Source of the DNA: Aurantiochytrium sp. KH105 | Taxonomy: Eukaryota > Sar > Bigyra > Thraustochytrida > Thraustochytriidae | Direction: 5' to 3' | DNA length: 64,000 bases | Assembly: GCA_003116975.1 (NCBI GenBank) | Contig: BGKB01000200.1 | Location: forward strand, 5,858 to 69,857 | Shown here: positions 48,916 through 60,289 of the stretch, one piece after another | Layout of the letters: each line of letters starts with the position of its first letter | Position numbering within the stretch: position 1 is the stretch's first letter | Position numbers and translations under genes: made by a program | Notes under the pieces: generated by a model | The model's input: only the letters and a program-made list of their open reading frames with translations | The model's database searches: none | Told to the model about the DNA's origin: nothing

Positions 48916-50189
48916 TTACAGCTTGGCAATGCGCGAGGGAGCCTTGCGCAGAATCTCAACAGCTTCCGTCATCATCTCCTCGACAATGGCACCCGCAGGC
49001 TTGACCTCAGTGATGAGTCCGCAACCCTGGCCAATGAGCTGAGGGAAGTTGCCCGCAAGATCGAAATGCTCGCCATTCTTCTCGGCTTCCTTCAAGTCGT
49101 AGTTGAACGGGATGACGCCCTTACTGCAGAGTTCGTCGATTTGGCTCGCACGCTTGGTATGCCACTCGCGGATGTAGGGCGACTGGTAGGCGCGAAGGGG
49201 CCGTCCCGAGTACACGAGCGTTCGCGTGGTGTCGAGCGCGCCAATTTCAAGTACACGAGCCTTGTGGCGGTCGCTGGCATGGCTCTCCTCGCTGGCAACA
49301 AAACGAGTGCCAACCCAGACGGCCTCGGCACCGAGGGAGAGCGCTGCGGCGATGCTTGCGCCGTTCACAATACCGCCAGCGCCAATCACCATGATGGGGC
49401 TGCCATCCATCTGAGACTTGTGGCCCTTGCAGCGATCGACGCACTGCTGAATGAGCGCAAGGGTGCCAATCTCACCAGTGTGCCCGCCGCCCTCAGTGCC
49501 CTGGGCGCAAATGAGATCGACGCCGCTGGCAATAGCCTTGTCCACATGCTTGGGCGCGCCAACCATGTTCATAATGGGAATGCCAGCGGCATGGAGCTTG
49601 TCGACGGCCCACTGGGGCGGCACACCGACGGCGCAGACAAAAAGACTTGCCTTCTCTGCAATGATGAGATCAATCAGTTCCGGCAGCTTGCCGTGCGTGT
49701 AATCGTGATTTGTCTTGCGTGCGTTGCCGCCGACCTGGGGAATGGCCAAATCAACGCCAAAGGGGAGATTCTTGTCGGTAAGGTGCGCCTTGAGGTCATC
49801 AATCTCCTTCTTGAGCACCTTGGGCGAAAGCGTAAGACCGCCGATCACGCCAAGACCTGTCATGAGCGCACGTGCAGGGTATGGACCATCGCACGTATGA
49901 ATCAAACCAGGGAAAGGGGGAAGTAAAGACGCAAAGGAAATCGTGTACATAGACAGTTGACGCATCCAAAGCACCTCTTGGTTAGAGTTCAATCGTTTCG
50001 CTACGTCGCCATTGCGATTTTCACTCGCGCCTCACTTTCTACTCGCGCATGTTCCTTCCTCGACTTACCTCCAGCGTTGGACACCGCTGCCGCGAGCTCG
50101 CCATGACTGACGCCGCTCATGCCCGCCAGCAGGATGGGCACCTTGATCCCGAGCTTCTCGGTCACGGGTGTCCGGATGGTCTCCTTCAT
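48916..50189 (-). CDS. nitronate monooxygenase (2-nitropropane dioxygenase family), possible peroxisomal
   Basis: Two exons on the minus strand: 50189-50069 and 49856-48916, phase-1 intron of 212 bases (GTAAGT to GACAG), 353 residues. Exon 1 encodes TPVTEKLGIKVPILLAGMSG and HGELAAAVSNAGG. Exon 2 continues LGVIGGLTLSP, completing the first TIM-barrel strand pair. The FMN and active-site signatures are DLICAQGTEGGGHTGEIGTL, with the conserved His, and MVIGAGGIVNGASIAAALSL followed by GAEAVWVGTRF. The enzyme oxidises alkyl nitronates such as propionate-3-nitronate, using FMN. The last residues are RIAKL, and AKL fits the peroxisomal PTS1 pattern, so a peroxisomal matrix location is likely. Length is usual for the family. 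Confidence 0.92.
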
Positions 50190-51698
50190 CGTGTCTCGAT
50201 CTTTCCCTTCTCCGCGTCCTCTGCTGCCTCTGCTGCCTCGGTTCTGCAAGTGGGCGAGCGAGCGAGCGTGGATTCTGTCTTTGCTGCCGTCCGAGTTTGC
50301 TTCGCCGAGTCTTTATTACTACTAGCCTATACCAGTAAGTACGTACTAGGAGGTAGTGGTGGTGTTGCAGAACTGTCAGTCCTCCTCTGCAAGCTAGCGG
50401 ACATAGCGCAATATGACGGGCATCGGACAAGGCCTCGCGCCACGCGCTTGCAGCGCAAGGACAGGCGCGAGACTCGCGCTCGCGCCAACTTGGGGCTCCC
50501 CGACCTCGTCCGCTCGTCCGGCAGCTGCTGGCCATACGCCCTGCGCGACGTTGGCCTGGCTGGTGACAGACAATCACGACAGCCGGAAAGGAGGCATGAC
50601 CGGGGGACCAAAACCTGGTTTGGCTTCGGCATGTTTTGGGACACTCGCAGATAGAAGCTTCGCTATAACCGGCAACCTGACCTGGCTGACCTGACCGGTC
50701 CCAAACAAATTTGACTTGAACTCGAACCTCAAGACTGTTCGTCCATCGAACTTCTTGCTATTTTGACCATTCGATGAAGCGGGCGCTTGAGGTGGGGACT
50801 CCGAGGTCAACGCTGACCGGCCGGCCACCTGAGGTCACGTGGACCTTGTTCAGGCGACGTTGGTCACTGGCTGGTCCACGGCAGGAAAGTTTGACAATGT
50901 TCATACCAGGAGTCAGGCATCCGCGAAGACCCAAGGTTGTTAGGATACTTTAATGAGGAGCGAGTGGTAAGATTTCTTATTTCGTTGCAAGAGCGAATGT
51001 CTGACGTCTCGATACCTTTTGCGCAACAGACGGCTGACTGAGAGCCTGCATGGTCACTCTTGTAATACTACCGCAGCTAAAGAGGAGCATTTGGACCCAT
51101 CCCAAATGAGCCAAATGCCAGTTTGCAACGCCCCGAAAAGTAAGAAAAATTACGCTTCGATGATTGGCTTAGAAAGCATACCAGGTTTTCCCGTGCCTCT
51201 GCGCACGGCAATGTCTGGAAAGCCAAAAGTTACCTCTCCTTTTCGTGACTCTTTGTCAAATTGAGTTGAATCGATCCAATCCGCATTGTGATGCGATACT
51301 TGGCAGACTTTTGCTCAAGCTTTTGCAATTCGGAAAGAGAAACACTAGCTCTTCACCATTTTATATTCCGTTTTCCGCGTGCTCGGACTCGCTCTCCGAT
51401 ATGCGCAGACACACCGTGACGACATGTATCAAAAGGCGATGATCACCTACTGGCAATGATAAATATAAAATCCCTTCGCAATCCCGCAAAGGCACACACG
51501 CACGCGAACGCCGGCCGCGCAAAAGCAAGCAAGCAAGGAAGCAAGCAAGCAAGCGGGCGGGCGAGGAGACGAGCGAGCAAGCAAGCGTCTGCGGCGCGGA
51601 GAACGGAGAGTTTTGTGCGCGAGGCGGCGGCGCGTTATCCTCTCTGATCACAACCTTGCTCAAAGCAAAGAGCACAACTTTCCAGACACCCGAGCAAC
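50190..51698. other. long intergenic region between divergent genes
   Basis: 1509 bases between the nitronate monooxygenase and ataxin-3 start codons. Open frames at 50049-50654 and elsewhere occur on both strands with no domain and reflect GC content. An AAGC-type repeat lies just ahead of ataxin-3. I see nothing else I can support. Confidence 0.5.
51523..51555. repeat. AAGC microsatellite upstream of ataxin-3
   Basis: Repeated GCAA units with single-base variants. A similar tract follows the gene at about 52915-52955. Confidence 0.8.
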
Positions 51699-52729
51699 AT
51701 GACGGACGAGTTGACCGAGGCCATCTACCACGAAAAGCAGTATGGGTCCATGTGCGGGCAGCACTGCCTAAACAACCTGCTGCAGGGCCCTTATTTTGGT
51801 CCTGATGACCTTGCGGAGATTGCTGCCGAGCTCGATGCGCTGGAACGTCACCTCATGGAAGACGGCGGCGGTAAGTCTGACGACGATCAAAACCATGCGT
51901 GTACGAATGGCTAGCTCACGTTTTTTCTTGATTTGCGTATCCGTGCATTCTCCATCTTACGACAGCGACGAGTACTTCAAATAACGTGGACGACTCTGGC
52001 AACTTTTCGATCCAGGTCCTCTCAACAGCCTTGGACCGGAGTCACGGCCTCAAGCTGGTGCAGGATAGAAGGGCCGTGAACGAGTTGCTCGAATATCTCA
52101 ACGGCGACAATGCAGATTTAAGCGAAGACGTCGCTTTCGTCTGCAACCTTGCCAACCACTGGTTCAGTATTCGCAGCATTCGTGGGGAGCTCTGGGATCT
52201 CAATTCTCTGAAAAAGCGACCGGCTTGCATTTCGCTCTTTTACTTGTCAGCATACTTGGGTCAACTCCGCGAGGAGGGCTACTCGATTTTTGTCGTCGAA
52301 GGCACGCTTCCACCCCTGTTCACAGACATGAACGCCATGGGTAAGAGGTCCGACTGGTTTGTTCCTGGCGTCGACGACGTTGGTGTAGATGATTCCGCGC
52401 CACAGCGACTGAATCCAGACGATGTCGATGACCCTGATTTGCGCGCTGCATTGCGCGCAAGCATGGCCTCCTCTTCGAGCTTTGGGAATCACAGCACCGC
52501 TGCTACGGCCGGAGAACGCTACTCTGTTGGCGCCTTTGATTCTCTCGAGGAAAGCGACTCCGACTTGCAGGCTGCTCTGGCAATGAGCATGCACAACAGG
52601 GGATCTACGCACGAAAATGCTGCTCATGTCGAGTTGGATGCCGAGGATTTCGACGACGCCGACGACGCCGACGACGAGGAAGAGCTTGTACGGCGTGCGA
52701 TCGAAGAGAGTCTCAAGGACTCTCGCTAG
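51699..52729 (+). CDS. ATXN3: ataxin-3 deubiquitinase (Josephin domain, three UIMs)
   Basis: Two exons: 51699-51870 and 51966-52729, with a phase-1 95-base intron (GTAAGT to CGACAG), giving 311 residues. The Josephin domain has the catalytic Cys19 in YGSMCGQHCLNNLLQG, His122 in NHWFSIR and Asn137 in LWDLNS, in the same order and almost the same positions as human Cys14, His119 and Asn134. VDDSGNFSIQVLSTAL and EEGYSIFVVEG are further diagnostic stretches. Three ubiquitin-interacting motifs follow: DLRAALRASM, DLQAALAMSM and EELVRRAIEESL. The C-terminus has no polyglutamine tract, unlike human ataxin-3. The protein trims ubiquitin chains in proteasomal and ERAD quality control with p97. No clear VCP-binding arginine-rich motif is seen between the UIMs. 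Confidence 0.96.
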
Positions 52730-53418
52730 GCTCTCAGTAGCCCAGAAAACATAAACCTGTCATCTCGCGCAGCCTCTTAAGCGGGCTTTGATTCGTGCGA
52801 GTGCGAGCTGTGTGCAAAAACTTGCGCGAGATCCCAGACCCCTCTTTTGCAAGCAAATGGTGACGGACGATCAACAGCGTATGGAGAGAGAGAAAGAGGA
52901 AAAAGAAAAAAGAGTAAGCAAGCAAGCAAGGAAGCAAGCAAGTAAGCAAGGCAAGAAGAAGCATCTGCAATGAGGAGATGGGGGAACTCCTTTTTTACTT
53001 TTTACAAACAAAAAATGATCTGTAGTAGTTCTCATTCCAAACGATCTTGGTCGGGTCGCCCTCGGCTTTTCCCCTTCCGCACCCCTTCTTTCCTTCCTCA
53101 GGTAGGCCTATAATAATAGTGCACGCGCTAGCATGATGAACCGGAACTTACTTTTCCATCATGGCCTGGTAGTACACACCCCCTCTGTATCTCTCTCTCA
53201 ACGGTCAAACGCAGAATTTGTCGCGCTACATACTTGCCCAAGAGGAAGCCAAGACAAGGCAAGGCAAGGAAGGAAGGAAAGGCCAAGCAAGGCCAAGAAA
53301 AGGCACTTCAGACAAACATTTGTGCAGAGAGACGAAGCAGAGTCTCGAGACGCTCGCGCAGGGCGACGCAAGTGGCGCTCGTGCCTGATTGAACTCCTCG
53401 CGAACAAGGGAAAAGATC
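52730..53418. other. intergenic region, ataxin-3 to RSPH9
   Basis: 689 bases: the 3' flank of ataxin-3, an AAGC microsatellite at about 52915-52955, and the leader of RSPH9 with GGAA/GGCAA-type repeats near 53245-53300. No gene is seen. Confidence 0.5.
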
Positions 53419-54393
53419 ATGTCGTCGTCTGCCCTCGATGCACGCGTGGGCGCTCTGGCGGGTCGATGGCTGACGCCCGAGGAGGAGACACTCCTTAGCA
53501 ACGAGTTGAGCGCTCTCGATACCTCGGACCTCGATAACATTACGTTTTGGGGCAAGATTGACGGAAACGATGCCGACTATCTCATTGTCGTCGGCCAGGA
53601 CAAGCTCAAGGAGGAGGACGACTATCCAGACCAGAGCTTTTGGTTCTGCTCGACGACAGACTTTAAGTTGCGTCCTCTGACCACGACGTGGGCAACGCGT
53701 CACCCGGAAGGTAAGTAAAGGTGGTTTTGTCCTTTATATATTTTACAATTGTACTCGCTCGACGAAGACGCATGCACGAACGAAACGAGTGAACGAATAG
53801 ACTCGAGGAAAATGTATTGATCGATCCAGTCACTAACAGCACAGATGCATGGCACAGTCAACGCAACGACGATGCGATTCACCGGCGACGCCGCCACGGA
53901 GTTGGTGGCCGCTGTGGAGGCCACCGAGGACGATGAGGAGACCAAGGGAACAGCCGCGGTGGATGCCTTCACCGAGAAAGATTTGCTCGCCTGCGTCGTC
54001 AAGGATATCCACGGCGCCACTGCAGTGGTGCCCCGTGGAGCCTTTGTGGTGGACCCATTACACCGTGTTGCCAAGAATGTGAACTTTACGGGTCTTAGCG
54101 TGGCCGAGGCGCAGGACGTGAGCAGCTACTTGCTTTTCCGCAAGCCGAACGAGGGCGCTGCGGTGCGCGACATTGATGGTCTTCTCAAGCCGGAATGCTT
54201 TCTCGAGCCCATCTCCGCGACTCATCCCGCTGGTGCGTGGTCCGTGCAGGCGGATCCGTGCCAGACCACGGTAGTCATCAAGAGTCTGGTGTACCCTGGT
54301 TTCTCGTTTTACCACGAGCCTGGCACGGCACGCTTTGGTAGCCTCTACATGGGCGACGGTCGCAAGAATGAGGACCTGGCCTTTATGATCTAA
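53419..54393 (+). CDS. RSPH9: radial spoke head protein 9
   Basis: Two exons: 53419-53710 and 53840-54393, with a phase-1 intron (GTAAGT to CTAACAG). Using the acceptor at 53839 rather than the one at 53844 keeps the frame. The product is 281 residues; human RSPH9 has 276. Diagnostic stretches are LDNITFWGKIDGNDADYLIV, FWFCSTTDFKLRPL, NVNFTGLSVAEAQDVSSYLL, PGFSFYHEPGTARFGSLYMG and the C-terminal DGRKNEDLAFMI. RSPH9 is a core radial-spoke-head protein of 9+2 axonemes and works with RSPH4/6 and RSPH1 to regulate dynein. Its presence shows that the organism has, or recently had, motile flagella, for example zoospores. Confidence 0.95.
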
Positions 54394-54605
54394 ATTCGTA
54401 TACCAAGGATGAAAGCTTGAGAAAGATGACGGCGGGCCTTATTGTGAATGCCGTGGTCAAATTCTGCTCTCTGTCTTTCCTCTTTATATCAACTAAAGAA
54501 AAGAAAGCTTGAAGAAAAACGAAGGAAAGGAAGAACGAAATTTCTCAAGTTGGTCGGGCTAAGAGGATTGAAAAGGAAAAAAGCTAGCACGGGAGTTGAT
54601 AACGT

Positions 54606-55339
54606 CTACTTGGAGGGACCCTCCTCGAGCGAGAATTTAATGGGCGCAAAGTGATCGTTGCTGACTCGGCCCGAAAAGTGGACGGCTGCGAGCTCATCGC
54701 CGTTGTGGTCGTAGACGTTCGCGATACCGTCAACGCCGAGCTTGAGTGGGACCGGATCGCGATCCGGGATCATCTCGTTGAACTTCTTGCTCGCCTCGCC
54801 AGCCGTAATGGGGCAGGGCGGCATCTCAATGTCGAGATCCTTTTCGAGGACCGGAATCTTGAATCCGCAACGAGCGTTGCAGAGCTTGCACTGTACCTTG
54901 AAGGGGAGCGGAAAGAGCCCCGTCTTGATGTGCATGCTCGCCACAAAGTGCGACCCCTCGTCGAGGTCCCGCTTGAGGTTGGCATGAACGTTGCCCGAGA
55001 TGTTCTTGCCCCAATCTGTGGTGAAGCTCTTGCAGCCATACTTGTCCTTGCTCTTGCAGCCTGCGAGACGCGCGTGTTATTCTTATTGAGTCAGCCCACC
55101 ATGTCCGTGCAGCACTCGCGCCGGCCGCTCTTCTCCCCTCCCTTTACTCCCTCCCCGCTTCTGCGTCGCAGCGCGCAGGCGCTGCGCGGGCAAAACTCAC
55201 CGTCGATCTCGATATCCAAGTCGAGGCCGTTGATGGCCGTGATGCTGCGGGTCGCGGAGATCTCCGCGGCGCAGGGCGCGGCGCCCAGGAGCGCAGTCGC
55301 GCACAGCGCGAGCAGCGCAACCGCCGAGACTCTGGCCAT
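54606..55339 (-). CDS. secreted ML (NPC2/MD-2-like) lipid-binding protein
   Basis: Two exons on the minus strand: 55339-55201 and 55060-54606, with a phase-1 140-base intron (GTGAGT to CTCGCAG), giving 197 residues. Exon 1 is a signal peptide (MARVSAVALLALCATALLGA) plus ITAINGLDLDIEIDG. Exon 2 starts GCKSKDKYGCKSFTTDWGKN and contains HFVASMHIKTGLFPLPFKVQ, then CKLCNARCGFKIPVLEKDLD, then IEMPPCPI. The cysteine pattern and the 'P.C.i..g' strand are what ML-domain lipid-transfer proteins such as NPC2 and phosphatidylglycerol/PI transfer protein show. The last 60 residues (DPVPLKLGVDGIANVYDHNG and on) extend beyond the usual 130-150 residue length. A lysosomal or secreted sterol/phospholipid carrier is the likely role. 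It is convergent with RSPH9. Confidence 0.65.
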
Positions 55340-55740
55340 CTTTCCCTTTTTTGCTCGTGCTCGCTCGCGTCGCGTCTGGTCGGCGCGCTCGATCTTCGTG
55401 TCGTTTCCTGTTTGGCCGGCGCCGCGCTCGCGGCTTGATTGTCTCGCGCAACCCGATCAATCGAAAGTCAATCAATGGACGACCATAAGACGGAATTTGG
55501 ACCAGGCTCTTCGACCATGGATGAACTAGGCCCTTATTACAATCGTCACACACAAGATAGCTTTCCGCATTCGTGACAGGGTCAAGGACAACACGAGGCA
55601 ATCAACTGCAAGGGTGAGATGGGACTCTTCTCGTTGACGAAGACGAGGAGCGCATGAGCGAATTTGTGGCTAATGGAAAGGGGAATTTCGTAGATTTTAG
55701 TGTTACAGATGCGCAATGTGATCGGCTGCGAAAAGATCAA
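55340..55740. other. intergenic region
   Basis: 401 bases between the ML-protein start and the 3' end of the Asn-rich gene, both on the minus strand. It should contain the ML promoter. No gene is seen. Confidence 0.5.
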
Positions 55741-56551
55741 TCAAAGACCCGCTTGCTCGATGAGCGCCTTGATTTGACCGACGGCGGCCTGCTTGGATCG
55801 GACGAGGGACTCTGCGCGTTGCCGGAGTTCGGAGGCAGTGCCTGCAAGATTCGAGGCAAAGTCCGCACGCTCGGACACGCCATCAACGAGCTGCTCGAGT
55901 TGATCGTGAACGGCCTGGAAGAGCGGATCAGCCGTGAATTCCGGCGCCGCGTCCAAGACCGGGACCCGCATTGCGTGGCCATCAACAGTGCGAATAAAGG
56001 GCGTTGGTGGCAATGGCGAGGGGGAAGGCGAGGTTGCCGCCGAAGATGAGCGAGAAAGAGGACGTCGCAAGGCATTCATCACCTCCAGGTCCTCCAGATG
56101 ATCGTCCTCTTGATCGCGGTCGCTTTCGTCCCCGTTTTTCTCAATTTCATCCTTGCCGTCGCAGGTTTTGCCAACGTCCTCATCACTGCTCCGCAGAGCG
56201 TTCCACGTCGCTGCTTCGTTTTCCTTTTCATTTTGTCGTGCCCGAAGACTGGTGTTTTGTTTCTTGATGTCGGATCCTGCATTTTCAGAGGACTGCTGGA
56301 GAATTGCGCGTCGCGGAGCATCTTGGCGTCCAGCGTTTGAGGAACGAACGGGGCCATTCAAAGGAGTAGTGTTCGTTTGTGGGCGAGCAAAGGATTCTGA
56401 GCGACTACGTTTCGGTGTGTGCGTAGTACAAGTGGACTCGCTCACGGCGGTGCTGGTCTCGCGTCTTTCGTCGTCCTCCATTTCTCCAAAAAAGGAGCGC
56501 TTCTTCTTTTTGGCTGCCTTTTTCGTCGGGGGCGTTGCAGGAGGCGATGTC

Positions 56552-56589
<38 letters not shown>

Positions 56590-57237
56590 ATCGTTGGGGC
56601 TGGGGCTTGCGCCGATGCTCGTCGTAGGGTACGGGTCGCTGAGGGACTCGTTGGAGTTCTTGCCGTGGATCTTTTCTTGGTGCTCCTTGTCCTTGTCCTC
56701 GAGCTTGTGCTCAGGTTCAGGTTTCTGTTGGTAACAATGGAGCTGTTCCTGCCGGGCTTCTCCGCCTTGCTTGTCAAAGGTTGTGGCGCTGCGCGCGTGA
56801 CGCTGTGCCGACAGCAGGTTTGGCAGCTTTCCGAAAGGCTTCAGGCTGCTCGCAAGCTTTCTGAGCTTTGCTGCTCCAGCCTCGGCCTTCTTGCCAGTGG
56901 TCGATGCCGTGAGCGCCATGGAGACGGCTCCGTCCGAGTTCGAGTCTTCGGAAGCTCGCTCTGTTCCTGTTTCTGTTCCTGTGCCTGGACCTCGCTCGAC
57001 TTGCGGCTTTGTCGCTGCCTGGGTCGTGCTCGTGCTCGTGCTCGTCAGCGGTCTGCCACACGCAGCAGGGGGCGAGCGACGCGGGTTCGTTCCGTCGTCT
57101 GCGGCAGCGTCTCTCTGATGAGAGTGCTGTGTGTTGCCGCTGCTGCGTCGCTGGGATGATGAGAGGTGCATCAAGAGGGCCTCGTCATCCTCCCCGCTGC
57201 CGCCGCTTGTCAACCGAGCTGACGAGGGCGGGTTCAT
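55741..57237 (-). CDS. low-complexity protein with conserved-looking C-terminal helices, unknown
   Basis: This is 498 residues in one exon. The first 400 are low complexity: Ser/Thr/Glu-rich, an asparagine run encoded by AAC codons, a basic patch PPTKKAAKKKKRSFFGEMED that looks like a nuclear signal, and acidic stretches. Only the last 90 residues look folded. They include TPFIRTVDGHAMRVPVLDAA, PLFQAVHDQLEQLVDGVSER, and a terminal helix ending QIKALIEQAGL. I do not recognise the family. The mix of KKAAKKKKR and disorder suggests a nuclear or chromatin protein, but this is inference. ORFs on the opposite strand follow the repeat composition and have no domain. Confidence 0.55.
56552..56590. 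repeat. GTT/AAC tract encoding polyasparagine
   Basis: Thirteen uninterrupted GTT units on the plus strand, read as AAC (Asn) in the minus-strand gene. Confidence 0.9.
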
Positions 57238-58644
57238 GAATCTCCTGTGGAAGTTCCGCCACTACAGCCGCAACAGCAGAAGCAAGAAGAAAGGTAGAGG
57301 GGGGTGACTCACTGTCAGAGGGCTCTCGTCACTTGGTCTTCGTCGGCGATCGGCCGGCGTTTCCGCGGCGTCTGCGGCGTTGCCTTTGTGAGCACAAAAG
57401 GTGCTCCAAAAAGATTGACTGATGCAGCCAGCGGTGGCGGGGGGGCTTGCGGCAGCGGTGCGGTGGTAGCGATAGGAGCGGGCTCTCGTCGGGATTCGCG
57501 GACTCGGCGCGACAGCGACCACTGCGAACAACCAAAAGGAGTCAAGGGAGAGAAAGAGTCAGAGAGAAGGGGGAGGGAGGGGGGGAAGGGGGGCTCCGGC
57601 GTTGCCGAACAGTATCGACAAAGGAAGCGTTGGAGACAGAAGAAATGTTTTTTTCGCGGGCCCTCCGCGAAGAAAAGAGTTGGCACACTGCACAGGTTCC
57701 AATGTTGCTGCAGCTGGCGCTGCTGCAGCTGCAGCTGCAGCTACAGTTGCTGTTGAGCGCTGACCGTGTCCCGCAGAGCACACGCGACAGCGAGCACACG
57801 AGGAGCGAAGCCAGCCTGGTCGCAGGGTCCCGTCTCCAGAATCCGACCTTTGGAATCAACGAGTTTGTGGAGATATACTACTATACACTACCGACGGTGC
57901 GCGGCAGCGAAACAAGCGTTGCAACTGCTGCTGCAAACAACACAAGCAGTATACAACAGGCCAGGCTTTTGCGAGAACTGATTTTTCACCTTCAAATTCG
58001 TAGATTCGCCTTTCCTTGTGCATGCACACGCTCAACACAACGTGCACCCACGTTCGACTCGGATCTCTCGCACCAGCACTAACGCAGACAGCGAGCGCAG
58101 GATCCCGCGTTTTTACGCTGCTAGCGTTCCTGCCGCTGCAGTTGCAGCAACAGCTGCTTCTCCGTGCCCGACTGCGGCGGCACGGAAGCGTACGTCAAGT
58201 GATCAGCAATCTCAAGCAAAGCAGATTTGAAAAATCGGCAGCAGCGCTTGCAGACAGGCGGTCTTTTGTAGACATGACTGTATACAATAGATACGCTCCT
58301 CTGCGCAACCCATTTTCATAAGGGAGCCAGAGGCAGCAATCCGATGAACCATGCCTGACTGAACGTCTGTCTGCCTGCCAGGACACGGCTGCTGCTGCTG
58401 CTGCTGCAGCTGCTGCTGCTGCTGCCATCGTGATTGATTCTGATGATGGTGTGAAACATGCCTTCATGCCACTCGCAGTGTGGCAGAGATTTCTGATTTT
58501 GTCTCCGAGGTCGGTCATTTCAAGTTCATCTGAGCTGAGGTTCTTCTCTCGTTGACAGTGAGTCGGCCTGGCAAATCTTGTTCGACGAAAACAGCGAGAA
58601 AGCGAGCGAGCGAGCAAGGCCGTCCGGACGCCACGACAAAGAAG
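57238..58644. other. long intergenic region between divergent genes
   Basis: 1407 bases upstream of both the Asn-rich gene (minus) and the penta-EF-hand gene (plus). It contains GCTGCAG palindromic runs near 57705-57745 and a CTG repeat. Open frames on both strands have no domain. A TTGACAG acceptor-like site at 58552-58558 could end a 5'-leader intron of the penta-EF-hand gene. Confidence 0.45.
58388..58425. repeat. GCT/CTG triplet repeat
   Basis: About twelve GCT units with one GCA interruption giving a CTGCAGCTG centre. It is non-coding in this annotation and lies about 220 bases before the penta-EF-hand ATG. Confidence 0.9.
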
Positions 58645-59517
58645 ATGCAGCGCTACCGCGTGACCGTCCCGGCGGGCGTGGGCCCCGGCCAATCGTTCCT
58701 GGTGAGCGTGAACGGTCAAAAGATGAGGGTCACCTGCCCCGCCGGTATCTACACGGGCATGCAGCTCGACATTCAGGCCCCTGCTCCGGCCGCAGCGAGT
58801 CCGCAGCGCCACGGACCCCCTGGAGGACCTCCACACCATGGCGGACCTCCGCACCATGGCGGACCGCCGCACCATGGCGGACCGCCGCCACCCATGCCGC
58901 CACCACCGCCGCAACCTGTTGCAGGGGGTAACGCGCCGACCGCCGCTGCACAGGCGTTGGCGCACCAATGCCAGGCTTCTCGCGACGCCGAGGCCAAGCT
59001 GCGCCAAGGCTATCCGGCCGATGCGATGCTCATTTTTACGGCCATGGACCGTGATGCAAGCAACTCCGTGACGGCGGACGAGCTTCAATATGGCCTCAGC
59101 CAAGGCAAGATGGATTTTAGCCTCAAGACCTGCCGCCTTCTCATTAACCTCTATGACACGAGCCTCGATGGCTCCGTCGATCGCACCGAGTTCGAGGGTC
59201 TTTGGGGCTATTTGCAGCAGTGGCGCGAATGCTTTGAAGGTCACGACAGCAACAAGTCGGGTCTCATTGATCATAATGAGCTCAAGGCTGCCATCAAACA
59301 GGTTGGCTATTCTTTCTCAGACGCCTTTTTCAAGCGTCTCTTTGATGTCTACGGCACCGAAAAGGCCGGTGGCATTGGTTTTGATATGTTTGTCGCGCTC
59401 TTTTGCGAGTTGCACAAACTTACCGAAGCCTTCAAGAAAAAGGACACCAACTACTCAGGCAATGCTACATTTCAGTACGAAGAGTTCCTCGAGGCCGCCT
59501 ACTCGATCCACACTTGA
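58645..59517 (+). CDS. penta-EF-hand protein (ALG-2/peflin/sorcin type) with extra N-terminal module
   Basis: This is 290 residues, with the ATG at 58645. Residues 1-50 hold a module of the form V-VPAGVGPGQSF-V-NGQKMRVTCPAGI-TGM. It is a short beta repeat I know only as a recurrent 'VPxGxxPGxxF' element in protist proteins. Residues 50-95 are PPHHGG repeats and Pro runs, matching the Gly/Pro-rich N-terminus of the family. EF-hands follow: DRDASNSVTADEL, DTSLDGSVDRTEF, DSNKSGLIDHNEL, a fourth degenerate one (VYGTEKAGGIGFDMF), and a fifth at KKDTNYSGNATFQYEEF. Penta-EF-hand proteins dimerise through the fifth hand. They link calcium to ESCRT, ALIX and COPII partners at membranes. Confidence 0.85.
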   Translation: MQRYRVTVPAGVGPGQSFLVSVNGQKMRVTCPAGIYTGMQLDIQAPAPAAASPQRHGPPGGPPHHGGPPHHGGPPHHGGPPPPMPPPPPQPVAGGNAPTAAAQALAHQCQASRDAEAKLRQGYPADAMLIFTAMDRDASNSVTADELQYGLSQGKMDFSLKTCRLLINLYDTSLDGSVDRTEFEGLWGYLQQWRECFEGHDSNKSGLIDHNELKAAIKQVGYSFSDAFFKRLFDVYGTEKAGGIGFDMFVALFCELHKLTEAFKKKDTNYSGNATFQYEEFLEAAYSIHT

Positions 59518-60289
59518 CACTTTCACAGCACATTGTACGAGGCCTAGGATGACTAACATAAGGACAGTTCACCTTGTGGTATCCTACTACGGAACGAGTG
59601 ACAATCCACAAAATGCATTCTTTTTCTCTTCCTTCTTCTTCTTTTTCCGGCTTGCTTGTACGGCGTTCTTCTTTACAACTTGCGAATCTGTAGCGCCTAC
59701 TTCCTCTTGTCTCGCGTGCTTCCTCGAATGGCTGACAATCCACATCCACCAACTTGTGTGCCGCACTGCAAACCTCCTCGTCACAGAACGATCTTCTGCG
59801 ATTGTTCTGTCCCTCTACAACCTGAGGGTTCCCCACGGCCAATGCACCTGACATTTTCCTGGCAGACGCAAGAGGCGGCCCTGGTGAGCTTTCTTCCGCC
59901 GCGAGCCGCTGAAGCGCCGCGCCGAGCACGTTCTCCCTCCCGACCCCCGGGGTATATCAGGCTTTCAAGTTGACAGACAGAGGGCCCGGCAAAGCCCCAT
60001 CCGCCCACACCTGCGTCCCATTATACTACCATGACCATAATCGTGATATGAGAGGGGAACCCGCCACCGAGTGAAGAAGCAGCGGTTCCCGTTCCCCGGC
60101 CACGTCGGTGACGAAAACACGGCGACAGATCCTTGGCTTCATGCATGGGTTCCGGTTCGCATGCACGAGTCCGTTCCGCGGCCCAAAAGGGAGAAGAAAC
60201 GGGAAGGAGGAAGGAGAAGAAGGAGACGCCGGAAGGTCAGCAAAGCCCAATTAGACCCAGTCCTAGCCCGTTTGCCGTGAACGAACGAG
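59518..60289. other. intergenic region
   Basis: 772 bases between two plus-strand genes, with the promoter of the TPR gene. GGAGAAGGAAG-type purine runs precede its start. No gene is seen. Confidence 0.5.
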
